In this document: positions 15,935 to 24,278 of the stretch, in pieces
How the letters are laid out: each line of letters starts with the position of its first letter
Position numbering within the stretch: the stretch's first letter is position 1
Origin: Oscillospiraceae bacterium
GTDB taxonomy: Bacteria; Bacillota; Clostridia; Oscillospirales; Oscillospiraceae
Reading direction: 5' to 3'
Length of the DNA stretch: 35,411 nt
Assembly (NCBI GenBank): GCA_009781515.1
Contig: WQXY01000023.1
Location: 1 to 35,411, forward strand
Made by a program: the position numbers and the translations under genes
The notes under the pieces: model-generated
The model's input: only the letters and a program-made list of their open reading frames with translations
Told to the model about the DNA's origin: nothing
The model's database searches: none

Positions 15935-15959
15935 GTATTGGCAGAAGGATCGCCAATAC
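15935..15959 (+). promoter_or_regulatory. inverted repeat in the 5' leader
   Basis: GTATTGGC (15935-15942) and GCCAATAC (15952-15959) form a perfect 8-bp stem with a 9-nt loop between the SigD promoter and the SD (GGAGGG, 15978-15983). It may stabilise the mRNA or bind a regulator. Confidence 0.5.
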
Positions 15960-15991
15960 TACATCAAAACTAAAAATGGAGGGATCCTAAA

Positions 15992-16561
15992 ATGAAAACC
16001 GGAAACATCGGAAACGTACCTAACCCGTACAACAATTTCCAAAACAAGACAGAACCCAAAAAGGTGCCCGACCCGAGTATCGCCGATATCTTAAAGCCAC
16101 CGGTCGACACCTACACCCCCTCTGTAAAGGGAGCAGCAAACCCCGCAGCAATCAACAGCTTGTGGAAAGAAACCAACCACATGGGCGATGCAGTCAGAAA
16201 ACTTATTGCATCGGCGCTTGGCGTTGAAGACGCAAACGGTCAAGGTTTCTGGGCAAACAGAGTAAAAAACGGCAAACTCAGTGAAGCCGACAGAGCTCAG
16301 GCTCAGCAGCTTATCAGCGAAGACGGCTTTTTTGGCGTCAAGCAAACGACAGACCGTATTATGAATTTTGCCAAAGCTTTAGTTGGCGAGGGTGCAAGTG
16401 ATGCCCAAATCGAAACCATGCGCAAAGCCGTTCAAAAAGGTTTTGACGAAGTCGGCAGAATGTTCGGCGGATTTGATAAACTGCCTGATGTCACAAAGAA
16501 AACACATGAGTCAATTATGAAAGCATTTGACGATTGGAAATCCGGCGGCGCCTCAGCGTAA
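15992..16561 (+). CDS. conserved clostridial hypothetical protein under SigD control
   Basis: A 189-residue soluble protein with a Pro/Asn-rich disordered N-terminus (to about residue 45) and a helical C-terminal domain: INSLWKETNHMGDAVRKLI, SEADRAQAQQLISEDGFFGV, TTDRIMNFAKALVGEGAS and a Gly-rich KGFDEVGRMFGGFDKLPDV segment. I know similar sequences as hypothetical proteins from Clostridia but no function. It has no signal peptide or membrane segment. It stands alone between a SigD promoter with GGAGGG SD 8 bases before the ATG and a strong terminator, so it is a monocistronic gene of the motility regulon. A flagellar or surface-associated export role is possible but not shown. Confidence 0.75.
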   Translation: MKTGNIGNVPNPYNNFQNKTEPKKVPDPSIADILKPPVDTYTPSVKGAANPAAINSLWKETNHMGDAVRKLIASALGVEDANGQGFWANRVKNGKLSEADRAQAQQLISEDGFFGVKQTTDRIMNFAKALVGEGASDAQIETMRKAVQKGFDEVGRMFGGFDKLPDVTKKTHESIMKAFDDWKSGGASA

Positions 16562-16583
16562 ATAACTTTACTTATAAACTAAT

Positions 16584-16613
16584 ACAGGGACAGGGTTAAA
16601 ACCCTGCCCCTGT
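16584..16613. terminator. bidirectional terminator
   Basis: A 14-base arm ACAGGGACAGGGTT (16584-16597) pairs with 16600-16613 with one mismatch; the effective loop is the central A/T stretch. TGTGTTTTCTTTT follows on the plus strand. It separates the 189-residue protein gene from the convergent signalling gene ending at 16625. Confidence 0.75.
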
Positions 16614-16624
16614 TGTGTTTTCTT

Positions 16625-18049
16625 TTACTCTTCCGCCTGCGGTGTTTCACCGCTCTTGTCTGCTTCAATCGTCCGAATGTAGTTTATGATTTTTAACTGA
16701 TTTTCAACTCTCAGTTTTACCAAATCCAAATTAAACGGCTTTGGTATAAAGTCAATCGCACCGAGCTGCAGGCTCTTCACTTCAACATCGGCGTCGCAGT
16801 GTCCCGTAATGATTATTATCGGTATATCGCTTGTTTTTGATGAAGTTTTTAGAGCTATAATTACCTCATATCCGTTCATGTCCGGCATTATGACATCAAG
16901 CAAAATTATGTCGGGCATAATCTCCTTTGCGACTTCAATGGCATCAATACCGCTTGTCACTGCATACACTCTGTGTTTGTTTTCAAATGTTTTTGTGAGA
17001 ACCGCTATGGTCTGCGGGTCGTCGTCTACTATCAAAATACTGCCTGCACGAACTTTGACATCGGCAAGTATTTCTTCCTTGCTGTTTGCGGCTATCGCTA
17101 TCTTTTCATATGCAACACGCTTTTCAAAGCTTGCCACGGCAAGTGCCATCATATCGGCAAGCGACGAAGCATAGCTTTGCTCCTCCAATGTCCACTCACG
17201 CCCGTCAGGATAATCATCACTGCGGTTTTGCTCGATACTGATAACACCGTAGAGCTTGCCGCCTGCATATATCGGCGCTTCAAGATAAGCACAAAGCCCG
17301 ACATTGTACGGGTCGTCTACTTCATATTCGTATGCATTTACATTATTGACTACTATCAAGCGCTGTGTTTTGAGCCTTGAAGTATATTTGGGATTGCTTT
17401 CCATATCATAATCTTCTGCAACGGAATGTTTACCTGTGCCCGAGTGATAATATGAAATGCAACGCAGCGCAGTTCCGCTTGGAGCAAGGCGCCAAACACC
17501 CGCACTTCGCACATTAAGAGCCGTACAACCCTCCTGCGCTATGAGCATTGCTACAGTTTCCAAATCGCCTATTGTAATTGCCGGCGACCTTGTAATACGC
17601 ACAAGGGACTCACTGAGCAGTTTTGCATACTCAAAGCTGTTTGCAATCGCTTTTTCTCTATCTTTATATTCTGTCACATCAGACCCTATTCCTACTACGC
17701 CGCTGATTTCACCATTTACCCATATTGGCATTCTCGTTGTGTTGAACGAACGCACTTCACCGTAAGAGTTAGCAATGTATTCCTCACGGACAACCATCTG
17801 CTTTTCATCAACAACTTTATGGTTAATCTCGTCAAAATGCTCGCTTATTTCGCCGCCGTGCCATATTTCATCATTTGTTTTCCCGATAAAATCCTCTCGG
17901 GTTAAATCATAGAAATTTACCATGGCATTGCTGACATGCGTATAACGCATATCCAAATCCTTCGCATAAAACAGGTCTGGAATTGTATCAAGCAGTGTTG
18001 AGAGAATATTTTCCTGTAGTGATTGATTGTCTTTGCCTGAATTACTCAT
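16625..18049 (-). CDS. PAS-GAF-receiver signalling protein
   Basis: A 474-residue cytoplasmic signal protein. A PAS domain spans about 15-128 (LLDTIPDLFYAKDLDMRY ... GVVGIGSDVTEYK), a GAF domain about 150-310 (AYLEAPIYAGGKLYGVISIE), and a receiver domain about 336-460 with Asp342-Asp343, phosphoacceptor Asp385 (ILLDVIMPD), Thr415 and Lys437. There is no kinase core, no GGDEF/EAL and no DNA-binding domain, so it must pass its signal through the receiver or by protein contact. It overlaps the upstream HPt gene by 8 bases. The HPt is its obvious phosphotransfer partner. ATG 18049 lies within the end of that gene. Confidence 0.88.
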   Translation of the reverse strand: MSNSGKDNQSLQENILSTLLDTIPDLFYAKDLDMRYTHVSNAMVNFYDLTREDFIGKTNDEIWHGGEISEHFDEINHKVVDEKQMVVREEYIANSYGEVRSFNTTRMPIWVNGEISGVVGIGSDVTEYKDREKAIANSFEYAKLLSESLVRITRSPAITIGDLETVAMLIAQEGCTALNVRSAGVWRLAPSGTALRCISYYHSGTGKHSVAEDYDMESNPKYTSRLKTQRLIVVNNVNAYEYEVDDPYNVGLCAYLEAPIYAGGKLYGVISIEQNRSDDYPDGREWTLEEQSYASSLADMMALAVASFEKRVAYEKIAIAANSKEEILADVKVRAGSILIVDDDPQTIAVLTKTFENKHRVYAVTSGIDAIEVAKEIMPDIILLDVIMPDMNGYEVIIALKTSSKTSDIPIIIITGHCDADVEVKSLQLGAIDFIPKPFNLDLVKLRVENQLKIINYIRTIEADKSGETPQAEE

Positions 18050-18602
18050 ACTCTTTTTTTAGTTCCTCCAAAATAATACGCGCTTCCTTAAATTGATAAT
18101 TCTCAATAAGCTCTATTAGCTCATCAGTTTTCGGTATTGACGAAAGCTCCGAAAGATAGTCAAAGCATCTTGTGTCTCTGCTTTTCAATAAATAATCTAA
18201 GCGGCTTAATAACTGTGCGGTTTCTTTTTTGCCGATTGCTTTCTTAGCGCTTTTTTTCGTTTCTTTTTGATATAAATGTGCAAGCTCCGATAAAATCCTA
18301 TCAAGCTCGGTTTTGATAATTTCCAGATGCTCGCCGATTGGTTCCGGCGGTGTTTTTGCTAAAGCTTCTTCGGCGATTTTTGCCGCTTCTTGTAACTGCT
18401 TTTCCTGTATCTGCCCTGCGTTGCTCTTAAGGGTGTGGATAATCCTGTGGGCTTTTCTATCATCACCGGCTTTAAGCGCTTCCATGATATTCGCATAGGT
18501 TGATTGATTGTATTGCACGAAAATCTTTTGCATTTCTATAAGCAATGTAACAAACACTCCTATTTTTCGTGGCTCCGCCCAACATATTTTATCTGCCTCC
18601 AT
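18042..18602 (-). CDS. free HPt phosphotransfer protein
   Basis: A 186-residue protein with a histidine phosphotransfer domain around [15 protein letters not shown], phosphorylatable His56. It matches the last 160 residues of the hybrid kinase encoded at 26292-28979, which has [15 protein letters not shown] at the same place and the same tail logic (SRDTRCFDYLSEL here, [13 protein letters not shown] there; both end EFKDA/QFKEA-like). The two are paralogous modules. ATG 18602 has no good SD; a TTG at residue 20 or ATG at residue 24 may be the true start because AGGAG precedes them and the first 19 residues do not match the paralogue. It is translated in a coupled fashion with the PAS-GAF-receiver gene. 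Confidence 0.82.
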   Translation of the reverse strand: MEADKICWAEPRKIGVFVTLLIEMQKIFVQYNQSTYANIMEALKAGDDRKAHRIIHTLKSNAGQIQEKQLQEAAKIAEEALAKTPPEPIGEHLEIIKTELDRILSELAHLYQKETKKSAKKAIGKKETAQLLSRLDYLLKSRDTRCFDYLSELSSIPKTDELIELIENYQFKEARIILEELKKEYE

Positions 18603-18611
18603 ATTAAACTA

Positions 18612-18629
18612 TTGCGTTACACAACGCAA
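18612..18629. promoter_or_regulatory. perfect palindrome before the HPt gene
   Basis: TTGCGTT-ACAC-AACGCAA, a 7-bp perfect inverted repeat with a 4-base spacer, ends 10 bases upstream of the HPt ATG. It could be an operator or a leader hairpin. No regulator can be assigned. Confidence 0.45.
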
Positions 18630-18667
18630 GAAGAAATTACCGACAAATGTGTAATTCTAACGGCATA

Positions 18668-18696
18668 TTGACAGCTTCTGCAAATTATTGTATACT
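18668..18696 (+). promoter_or_regulatory. sigma-A promoter of tupABC
   Basis: TTGACA (18668-18673), 17 bases, TATACT (18691-18696), close to the consensus. Transcription would start near 18703, leaving a leader of about 105 bases before tupA. I could not recognise a riboswitch in it. Confidence 0.75.
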
Positions 18697-18809
18697 TGCC
18701 GCACAATTGAATTAGTGAAATGTAGCTTCAGTACGGTATGTGGACGAGCAATCTGCTGTTGTAAAATTTACTGCGTTCATGCGGATAATTTTTTACAAGG
18801 AGTAGAAAG

Positions 18810-19628
18810 ATGAAAAGAAAAATCGCTTTATCCACCGCCGTTATTGTTATTTTAAGCATGATGTTAATGCTGCTTTGTGCATGCGGCGACGCAAAAAACG
18901 AGAGTGGCACTATCACTCTTGCAACCACCACCAGCACATATGACTCCGGACTGCTCGACTTTATCCTGCCTGTATTTACAGAAAAAACAGGCTGGGAAGC
19001 TCTTGTGGTGTCTGTGGGTACGGGAGCGGCAATGCAGCTTGGACGTGACGGCGAGGCTGATGTGCTGCTCGTACACGCACGCTCACAGGAAGATGCGTTT
19101 GTTGCAGACGGCTTTGCCGAAGCAAGGTTTGATGTCATGTACAACGACTTTGTTGTCGTCGGACCCTCGGACGGAGCACTTTCGTACAGCAGGGACATAT
19201 CCGAAACGTTTACAGCCATTTCTGAGCAGAATTTACTCTTCATTTCTCGCGGCGATGAGTCAGGCACACATACAAGAGAGCTTTCGCTTTGGTCTAAGCT
19301 CGGATTGACCCCCGAGGATAACTCGGGATATCGCGAGTCCGGACAAGGCATGGGCGCCACTCTCGGCATGGCAGCAGAGCTTAATGCTTATACACTCGCC
19401 GACCGTGCCACATGGCTCTCATACTCAAACAAAGGAAATCTCGTTATTATTTGCGAAAATGACCCCGACCTGCTCAATCCTTACGGTGTTCTCATCGTCT
19501 CTTCAACACTCGAGCCTGTCGGCGCTCAAAAATTTGTTGATTGGATAAGAAGTGCGGAGACGCAAGCACTTATCGGCAGCTTTGGCGTGGAAGAATTTGG
19601 TCAGTCACTGTTCTTCCCCGATGCTTAG
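18810..19628 (+). CDS. tupA: tungstate ABC transporter, substrate-binding lipoprotein
   Basis: A 272-residue extracytoplasmic binding protein. It begins with a lipoprotein signal (lipobox LCAC, Cys25). The mature part has the TupA hallmark ITLATTTSTYDSGLLD (the TTTS oxyanion loop), then VSVGTGAAMQLGRDGEADV and FISRGDESGTHTRE, the second ligand loop. Family members bind tungstate with high selectivity over molybdate, though WtpA/ModA-type alternatives cannot be fully excluded without structure. AAGGAG is 7 bases before the ATG. It is followed after 15 bases by the permease gene. Tungstate supply points to W-dependent enzymes such as formate dehydrogenase or aldehyde oxidoreductase elsewhere in the genome. 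Confidence 0.9.
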   Translation: MKRKIALSTAVIVILSMMLMLLCACGDAKNESGTITLATTTSTYDSGLLDFILPVFTEKTGWEALVVSVGTGAAMQLGRDGEADVLLVHARSQEDAFVADGFAEARFDVMYNDFVVVGPSDGALSYSRDISETFTAISEQNLLFISRGDESGTHTRELSLWSKLGLTPEDNSGYRESGQGMGATLGMAAELNAYTLADRATWLSYSNKGNLVIICENDPDLLNPYGVLIVSSTLEPVGAQKFVDWIRSAETQALIGSFGVEEFGQSLFFPDA

Positions 19629-19643
19629 TCACATAGGATTATT

Positions 19644-20315
19644 ATGTTTAATTTTCTCAGCACGGAAACACTCGGAATAATCGCGTTATCGCTGCGGATG
19701 ACTTTGTTATCCACAGCGATAGCTTCAATTATCGGGGTGCCGTTCGGGCTGTGGCTCGATAAGGCACATTTTCCCGGCAAACGTTTCATCGTGCTTTTCA
19801 ACCGCTCGCTTATGGCAGCTCCGCCTGTGGTTGTGGGACTCGTTGCTTATTTGCTTTTGATGCGCAGCGGACCTCTCGGCTTTATGGGTCGTCTGTTCAC
19901 TTTTGAGGGAATGGTTTTTGCGCAGGTGCTGCTACTGACGCCTATCATCAGCGGTCTTGTATATAATGCGGCACATCGAAGCGCGGCAAATATCCGTGCG
20001 TTTGCAAAAACTATGGGTGCGACAAAAATGCAAACGCAGATTTTGCTTATCCGAGAGCTGAGTAACGATATTTATTTTGCGGCAGTCACGGGTTTCGGTC
20101 GTGCAATGAGCGAGGTTGGTGCCGTCATGGTCGTCGGCGGGAACATCCGCTACCATACGCGTGTTATGACCACAACGATATCCATGCTGCGAAACAGGGG
20201 CGAAATTGATGTTGCAATTTTCCTTGGAGTTGTGCTTCTAATCGTAGCATTTGCCGTGCAGCTTATCGCAGGATTTTTACGCAAGAGGGAGCATCGGACT
20301 GATGAAAATTTTTAG
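19644..20315 (+). CDS. tupB: tungstate ABC transporter, permease
   Basis: A 223-residue inner-membrane permease with five or so hydrophobic segments and the ABC-permease EAA-type loop (AFAKTMGATKMQTQILLIRE ... GFGRAMSEVGAVMVVGGNI), which contacts the ATPase. Its length is normal for TupB/WtpB-type subunits. It starts 15 bases after tupA and overlaps tupC by 14 bases, so the three are one operon. The NH2-terminal sequence runs directly into the first membrane helix. Confidence 0.88.
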   Translation: MFNFLSTETLGIIALSLRMTLLSTAIASIIGVPFGLWLDKAHFPGKRFIVLFNRSLMAAPPVVVGLVAYLLLMRSGPLGFMGRLFTFEGMVFAQVLLLTPIISGLVYNAAHRSAANIRAFAKTMGATKMQTQILLIRELSNDIYFAAVTGFGRAMSEVGAVMVVGGNIRYHTRVMTTTISMLRNRGEIDVAIFLGVVLLIVAFAVQLIAGFLRKREHRTDENF

Positions 20316-20973
20316 ACTAAAAAAAGATTTTGAAAAATTTTCACTGAATATCGACAGCCTTGACATGTCTGAGCAGAAGATTTACGGCATTATAGGCCCG
20401 AACGGCTGCGGCAAAACCACTGCCATGAAACTTATGGCAGGTATTATGCAGCCCGACAGCGGCGTTGTAGACAGCGGGGGGCTGACCGCAAGGGACATAA
20501 CCATGGTGTTTCGCAAGCCTTATCTTATGCACGAGAGCGTTCTCAAAAACCTGCTTTATCCTCTGAAAATCCGCGGCATAACGCCCGATATGCAGTATAT
20601 CGAGCACCTGCTTGAGCTGTCCGGTTTGCAGGCACTGCGAGATACATATGCACTGACACTCTCGGGCGGCGAGCAGCAAAAGCTCGCACTTATGCGTGCT
20701 GTTGTTTTTTCGCCGAAGCTTGTTTTTATTGATGAGGGTTTTTCAAACATGGATATTGAAAGTATCGCCGTGTTTGAAGAGTTTATATTAAAAATGCAAG
20801 CTAAATCAAAGCTTACATGGGTGATTACAAGTCATCAGTTATCTACAATTCGCAGGTTGTGCGAGCATGTGATTTTTATGCACGCAGGCGAAGTAAAAGC
20901 ACAAGGCAACACCGAGGAAATCCTCTCATCTCCGCAGCTGCCCGAATTGAAACAATATTTGCAGTTTGTGTAA
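20302..20973 (+). CDS. tupC: tungstate ABC transporter, ATP-binding protein
   Basis: A 223-residue ATPase. Walker A is GPNGCGKTT, Q-loop region is MVFRKPYLMHESV (Arg where Gln is usual), signature LSGGEQQ, Walker B LVFIDEG (Gly-Phe after Glu) and H-loop TSHQ. I start it at ATG 20302, not at the upstream ATG 20251, because GAGGGA lies 11 bases before it and homology-like sequence (MKIFRLKKDFEKFSLNID) begins there. It lacks a C-terminal regulatory mop domain, typical for TupC. It ends 12 bases before the convergent mntP gene without a visible terminator. Confidence 0.88.
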   Translation: MKIFRLKKDFEKFSLNIDSLDMSEQKIYGIIGPNGCGKTTAMKLMAGIMQPDSGVVDSGGLTARDITMVFRKPYLMHESVLKNLLYPLKIRGITPDMQYIEHLLELSGLQALRDTYALTLSGGEQQKLALMRAVVFSPKLVFIDEGFSNMDIESIAVFEEFILKMQAKSKLTWVITSHQLSTIRRLCEHVIFMHAGEVKAQGNTEEILSSPQLPELKQYLQFV

Positions 20974-20985
20974 GTTGCATACCAC

Positions 20986-21558
20986 CTACCACCCGTCATA
21001 TACTCCCAAGTGGTCGAGCAGGATGTTCACACCCGTCAGCACCAAAATAACCCCGCCGACAAGCTCCGCCTTTGACTTAAACCTCGTGCCAAATACGCTG
21101 CCGATTTTCACACCTGCCATTGACACTAAAAACGTAGTGATACCAATTAGCAGCACTGCCAAAACTATATCAACATGCAAAAATGCAAATGAAACACCAA
21201 CAGCAAGCGCATCAATGCTTGTTGCTATTGCAAGCGGGAGCATCTGCTTCGGTCGGAGCGAATTTTCTTTTTCCGCCTGCTCCTCGCTCGATAAGCTGCC
21301 GAAAATCATCTTCCCGCCCAAAAAGCTGAGCAAAGCAAAGGCTATCCAGTGGTCATATGCAATTATTATGTCGGCAAAACGGCTTGCAACAAAAAAGCCG
21401 ATGAGCGGCATAACAGCTTGGAAAACGCCAAAATACAATCCCGCAATCAGCGCCTTTCTCAGCGTTGTTTTTGCCGTGGACAGACCCAAACATATTGATA
21501 CCGCAAATGCGTCCATTGACAGTCCGACTGCGAGTGCAATAAGCACAAAAAGGTTCAT
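20986..21558 (-). CDS. mntP: manganese efflux pump MntP
   Basis: A 190-residue membrane protein with six hydrophobic segments in two repeats, each with the MntP Asp motif: LSMDAFAVSICLGL near the start and ATSIDALAVGVSFAFL in the second half. The two DA motifs are the key acidic residues of the family, which exports Mn2+. Length and topology are standard. It is convergent with tupC and divergent from the niaX-like gene. I found no yybP-ykoY manganese riboswitch in the 172-base upstream gap. Confidence 0.9.
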   Translation of the reverse strand: MNLFVLIALAVGLSMDAFAVSICLGLSTAKTTLRKALIAGLYFGVFQAVMPLIGFFVASRFADIIIAYDHWIAFALLSFLGGKMIFGSLSSEEQAEKENSLRPKQMLPLAIATSIDALAVGVSFAFLHVDIVLAVLLIGITTFLVSMAGVKIGSVFGTRFKSKAELVGGVILVLTGVNILLDHLGVYDGW

Positions 21559-21612
21559 TTTCTCGTATTTCGCTCCTAAAAATAAGTCGGATCAATTCTA
21601 ACATGCGGCAAA

Positions 21613-21646
21613 AAAAAATGCAAAAATCATTTTCTTTGCATTTTTT
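21613..21646. repeat. AT-rich hairpin between mntP and the niaX-like gene
   Basis: AAAAAATGCAAA (21613-21624) pairs perfectly with TTTGCATTTTTT (21635-21646), 12 bp with a 10-nt loop. A TTGACA (21645-21650) overlaps the right arm and could be a -35 for the downstream gene, but no good -10 is at the right spacing. Confidence 0.4.
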
Positions 21647-21730
21647 GACAGCTTGTGGTAGTATTTGTGTTTGCAGAAACTGTAAAGTTATTTATTGCAT
21701 GATGATATGCAAAAAGGAATGGTCACTTAA

Positions 21731-22288
21731 ATGAAAAACCCCAGAGTTATTAAGATTTGTGTATCCGGTCTGCTTATTGCAATCGGACTCATTATACCGA
21801 TTTTTTCACCTGTAAAGGTTGTGCTTGAGCCTGCTTCTTTTACTTTGGCAAGTCATGTACCGATTTTTATCGCAATGTTTATTTCACCGGTTATGGCTGT
21901 GGCAGTTGCACTCGGCACAACACTCGGCTTTTTTATGGGAGGTTTTCCGATAATTATAGTCATACGGGCGTCTACCCACATTTTCTTTGCACTGGCAGGG
22001 TCGTTTTTACTGCATAAAGTGACAAAAAAAGAGCTCTCAGCTCTGCATTTGAGAATATTTTCATTTTATATCGCTGTAATTCATGCTCTCGGCGAGCTTA
22101 TTGTTGTCAGTGTGTTCTATTTTGACGGAAATATCAGTCAGGCTCATCTCGACCAAGGGTTTTTAACGTCCGTTTTGCTCCTTGTCGGGGTTGGAACGGT
22201 CATACACAGCATGATTGACTTCGAGATTGCCCGTCTAATCATACTTCCGCTGAAAAAGCAAAAAAACCTCGCACAATACATTAAGTGA
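21731..22288 (+). CDS. niaX: ECF transporter S component, niacin type (NiaX-like)
   Basis: A 185-residue protein with five or six membrane helices. The stretch FTLASHVPIFIAMFISP followed by ALGTTLGFFMGGFP is what I recall from NiaX-type niacin S components of energy-coupling factor transporters. S components bind the vitamin and use the shared EcfA/A'/T module, which is not in this window. The identity rests on recognition of this motif, so another vitamin is possible. AAGGA lies 12 bases before the ATG. The 3' end overlaps the convergent kinase gene by 8 bases, and no terminator is visible. Confidence 0.65.
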   Translation: MKNPRVIKICVSGLLIAIGLIIPIFSPVKVVLEPASFTLASHVPIFIAMFISPVMAVAVALGTTLGFFMGGFPIIIVIRASTHIFFALAGSFLLHKVTKKELSALHLRIFSFYIAVIHALGELIVVSVFYFDGNISQAHLDQGFLTSVLLLVGVGTVIHSMIDFEIARLIILPLKKQKNLAQYIK

Positions 22289-24092
22289 CGGCAGGCGTTA
22301 TTTCTTGACCTCCGTAAACAGGGACAGTGAAAGTTATTGTTGTGCCCTTATTTTTTTTGCTCTCAACCTTAATAGTACCGCCATGGGCTTCCACAATGGT
22401 CTTACATATGTAAAGACCATATCCCGTGCCGCCTTTTCCCGACATACCCCGCTCAAAAACATGCGGCACAACGATGCTCTCTATTCCCGCACCCGTGTCA
22501 CTAAGCTTTACGGTTATAAACGCATCATCAAAAGTTGCGGAAAGTATGATTTTGCCGTTTCGTGTGTGCTCTGACGCATTGGTCAAAAGATTTGTCATAA
22601 TCTGTGCAAATCTGTCAGCTTCAACATATACATCGGGCAGGTTTGGCGCAATATTCACATTTATTTCATTTTTGTGTCTTTCCAACGTAAGTCTGAATAC
22701 CTCGGCACTGTCATGCAGCAAAGCCGAAAAATCCGTCCGCTTTCTGTTTTCATCTGTATCTTTGTTTATAGACGCGAGCTTGAGCATACCGCTAACCATA
22801 CGTCCGAGTCTTTGAGTTTCATTTCTGACAATATTCAGTGTACCTCGGATATCGGATACATCACTGCTGTTTAGGGCTTGCTCATCGGCAAAGTCTATGC
22901 CCGTTGCAATAACTGTCAGCGGGTTTCGTATTTCATGCGACATCATCGCGAGAAAACGCGTCTTTTCATCACTTACTGTTTTTGTATAATGGATTTCCCG
23001 CTCCATTTCTTTTCGCACAACGGCACCCGCACATAAATGAGCCGCCGATTGAAGCAGGTCAATTATTTTATCGTCAAAATATTTATACTCCTTATGGTCT
23101 TCCAATGTAATAACACCCCATAAGCTGCCTGACACAAAAACAGGTGCAAAGTATATGGCTTTAATTCCGAAGCGGCTCAAGTATGCCACCTCATCTTCAT
23201 ACATATCAGCTATATTGGCATTTATACATTCACCCTTGATAAAATAATCATACCAACGTAACACCGGATTAACCATAGGCATATCCAACATAAATTCCTC
23301 AAGCGGCATGGTTTTTCCAATCCAAAGGTACACTTGACTAAAACGTTCTTTTTCTTCGGCAAATCTGTAAACGGCAATCCGGTCAAGCCCCACTGTCGCT
23401 GCAATCGGTTTTATGCCCCTGTCCATAACATCATCAAAGTTTTCAGCCTCGTGGGATAATAGAATAATTGCCATTTTGTTGAGCGCTGTTACCATGTCTT
23501 CGCGATATTTCAGCACCTCTGCCATTGTTGCAACAGCACTGGCTTCGTCATATTTTCTTACCCATTCGTATGAAAAAACGCATACGTAATAAACCAATGC
23601 ATTAATAAAATTGCAGGCTACAAATTGGATTGTCTGCGTGAGAGCACTTGTACTCTCGGGCAAAAGAGTGAGATTAAACACATAGATTGCAAGTATAACG
23701 TATACATTTGCAGTGATTAAATATAACGTAAGTGCTTTTTTATCCAAAAATGTCAGTGACAGTAGTGAGCAGCCTATCATAAAAAAGAAAAACAGACTGT
23801 CTCCGCCCAAAATGGCAGCAACTGTTATGTTAATCAACATAACAAATGTCGGTGTCAAATATGCCGCGTAAAAACGACTCAGCTTTCCTATTTTGTTGAG
23901 CCAAAACACAATCCAAATAGAAGCAAGCAGTAAAGTTCCCGAGACAAGTCTGATGAACCCATCACTTGGAGGATAAAAAATGAAATTATATCCTGTAGTT
24001 AAAATTACATAAGCAAGCGCTGTTATTTTTGTCGCAACTTCCGAATAGCGTCCGTACTTCCCTCTATCTTTTTCAGATACTTCTTCGTTCAA
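22281..24092 (-). CDS. membrane histidine kinase with GAF domain
   Basis: A 603-residue sensor kinase. The N-terminal 180 residues have six hydrophobic segments (MASE-like, no extracellular domain of note). A GAF domain covers about 205-360 (GLDRIAVYRF, YFAPVFVSGSLWGVITLED). The HisKA H-box is LAMMSHEIRNPL with His386, followed by N-box TNLLTNASEH, G1 SDTGAGI and G2 GKGGTGYGLYICK. It has no receiver domain and no cognate response regulator next to it. The start is TTG at 24092, supported by GGAGG 8 bases upstream. Its GAF WGVI motif resembles that of the PAS-GAF-receiver protein. Confidence 0.88.
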   Translation of the reverse strand: MNEEVSEKDRGKYGRYSEVATKITALAYVILTTGYNFIFYPPSDGFIRLVSGTLLLASIWIVFWLNKIGKLSRFYAAYLTPTFVMLINITVAAILGGDSLFFFFMIGCSLLSLTFLDKKALTLYLITANVYVILAIYVFNLTLLPESTSALTQTIQFVACNFINALVYYVCVFSYEWVRKYDEASAVATMAEVLKYREDMVTALNKMAIILLSHEAENFDDVMDRGIKPIAATVGLDRIAVYRFAEEKERFSQVYLWIGKTMPLEEFMLDMPMVNPVLRWYDYFIKGECINANIADMYEDEVAYLSRFGIKAIYFAPVFVSGSLWGVITLEDHKEYKYFDDKIIDLLQSAAHLCAGAVVRKEMEREIHYTKTVSDEKTRFLAMMSHEIRNPLTVIATGIDFADEQALNSSDVSDIRGTLNIVRNETQRLGRMVSGMLKLASINKDTDENRKRTDFSALLHDSAEVFRLTLERHKNEINVNIAPNLPDVYVEADRFAQIMTNLLTNASEHTRNGKIILSATFDDAFITVKLSDTGAGIESIVVPHVFERGMSGKGGTGYGLYICKTIVEAHGGTIKVESKKNKGTTITFTVPVYGGQEITPAVT

Positions 24093-24204
24093 ACTAATTT
24101 CCTCCGTTTTTGTCTATGCGCTATTTTATATTGTATCGTCATCAATGTCTCAAATCAACACTAAATGACCTTACATTTAAGACAGCTTATCTCATCATTT
24201 CATA

Positions 24205-24233
24205 TTGATAATGTGTAAATTTGCGTATATAAT
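24205..24233 (+). promoter_or_regulatory. sigma-A promoter of the nucleotidase operon
   Basis: TTGATA (24205-24210), 17 bases, TATAAT (24228-24233), 46 bases before the ATG at 24279. Near-perfect vegetative promoter. Confidence 0.75.
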
Positions 24234-24278
24234 AATCATCTACGCGACAAAATAGCTCAAATAGGAGAACTTATTTTC

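Noticed and set aside
18697-18809. Moco/Tuco riboswitch before tupA
   Set aside because: The 105-base leader is too short and lacks the multi-stem layout and conserved loops.
21559-21730. manganese (yybP-ykoY) riboswitch before mntP
   Set aside because: The gap is short and the hairpin present is AT-rich without the conserved riboswitch loops.
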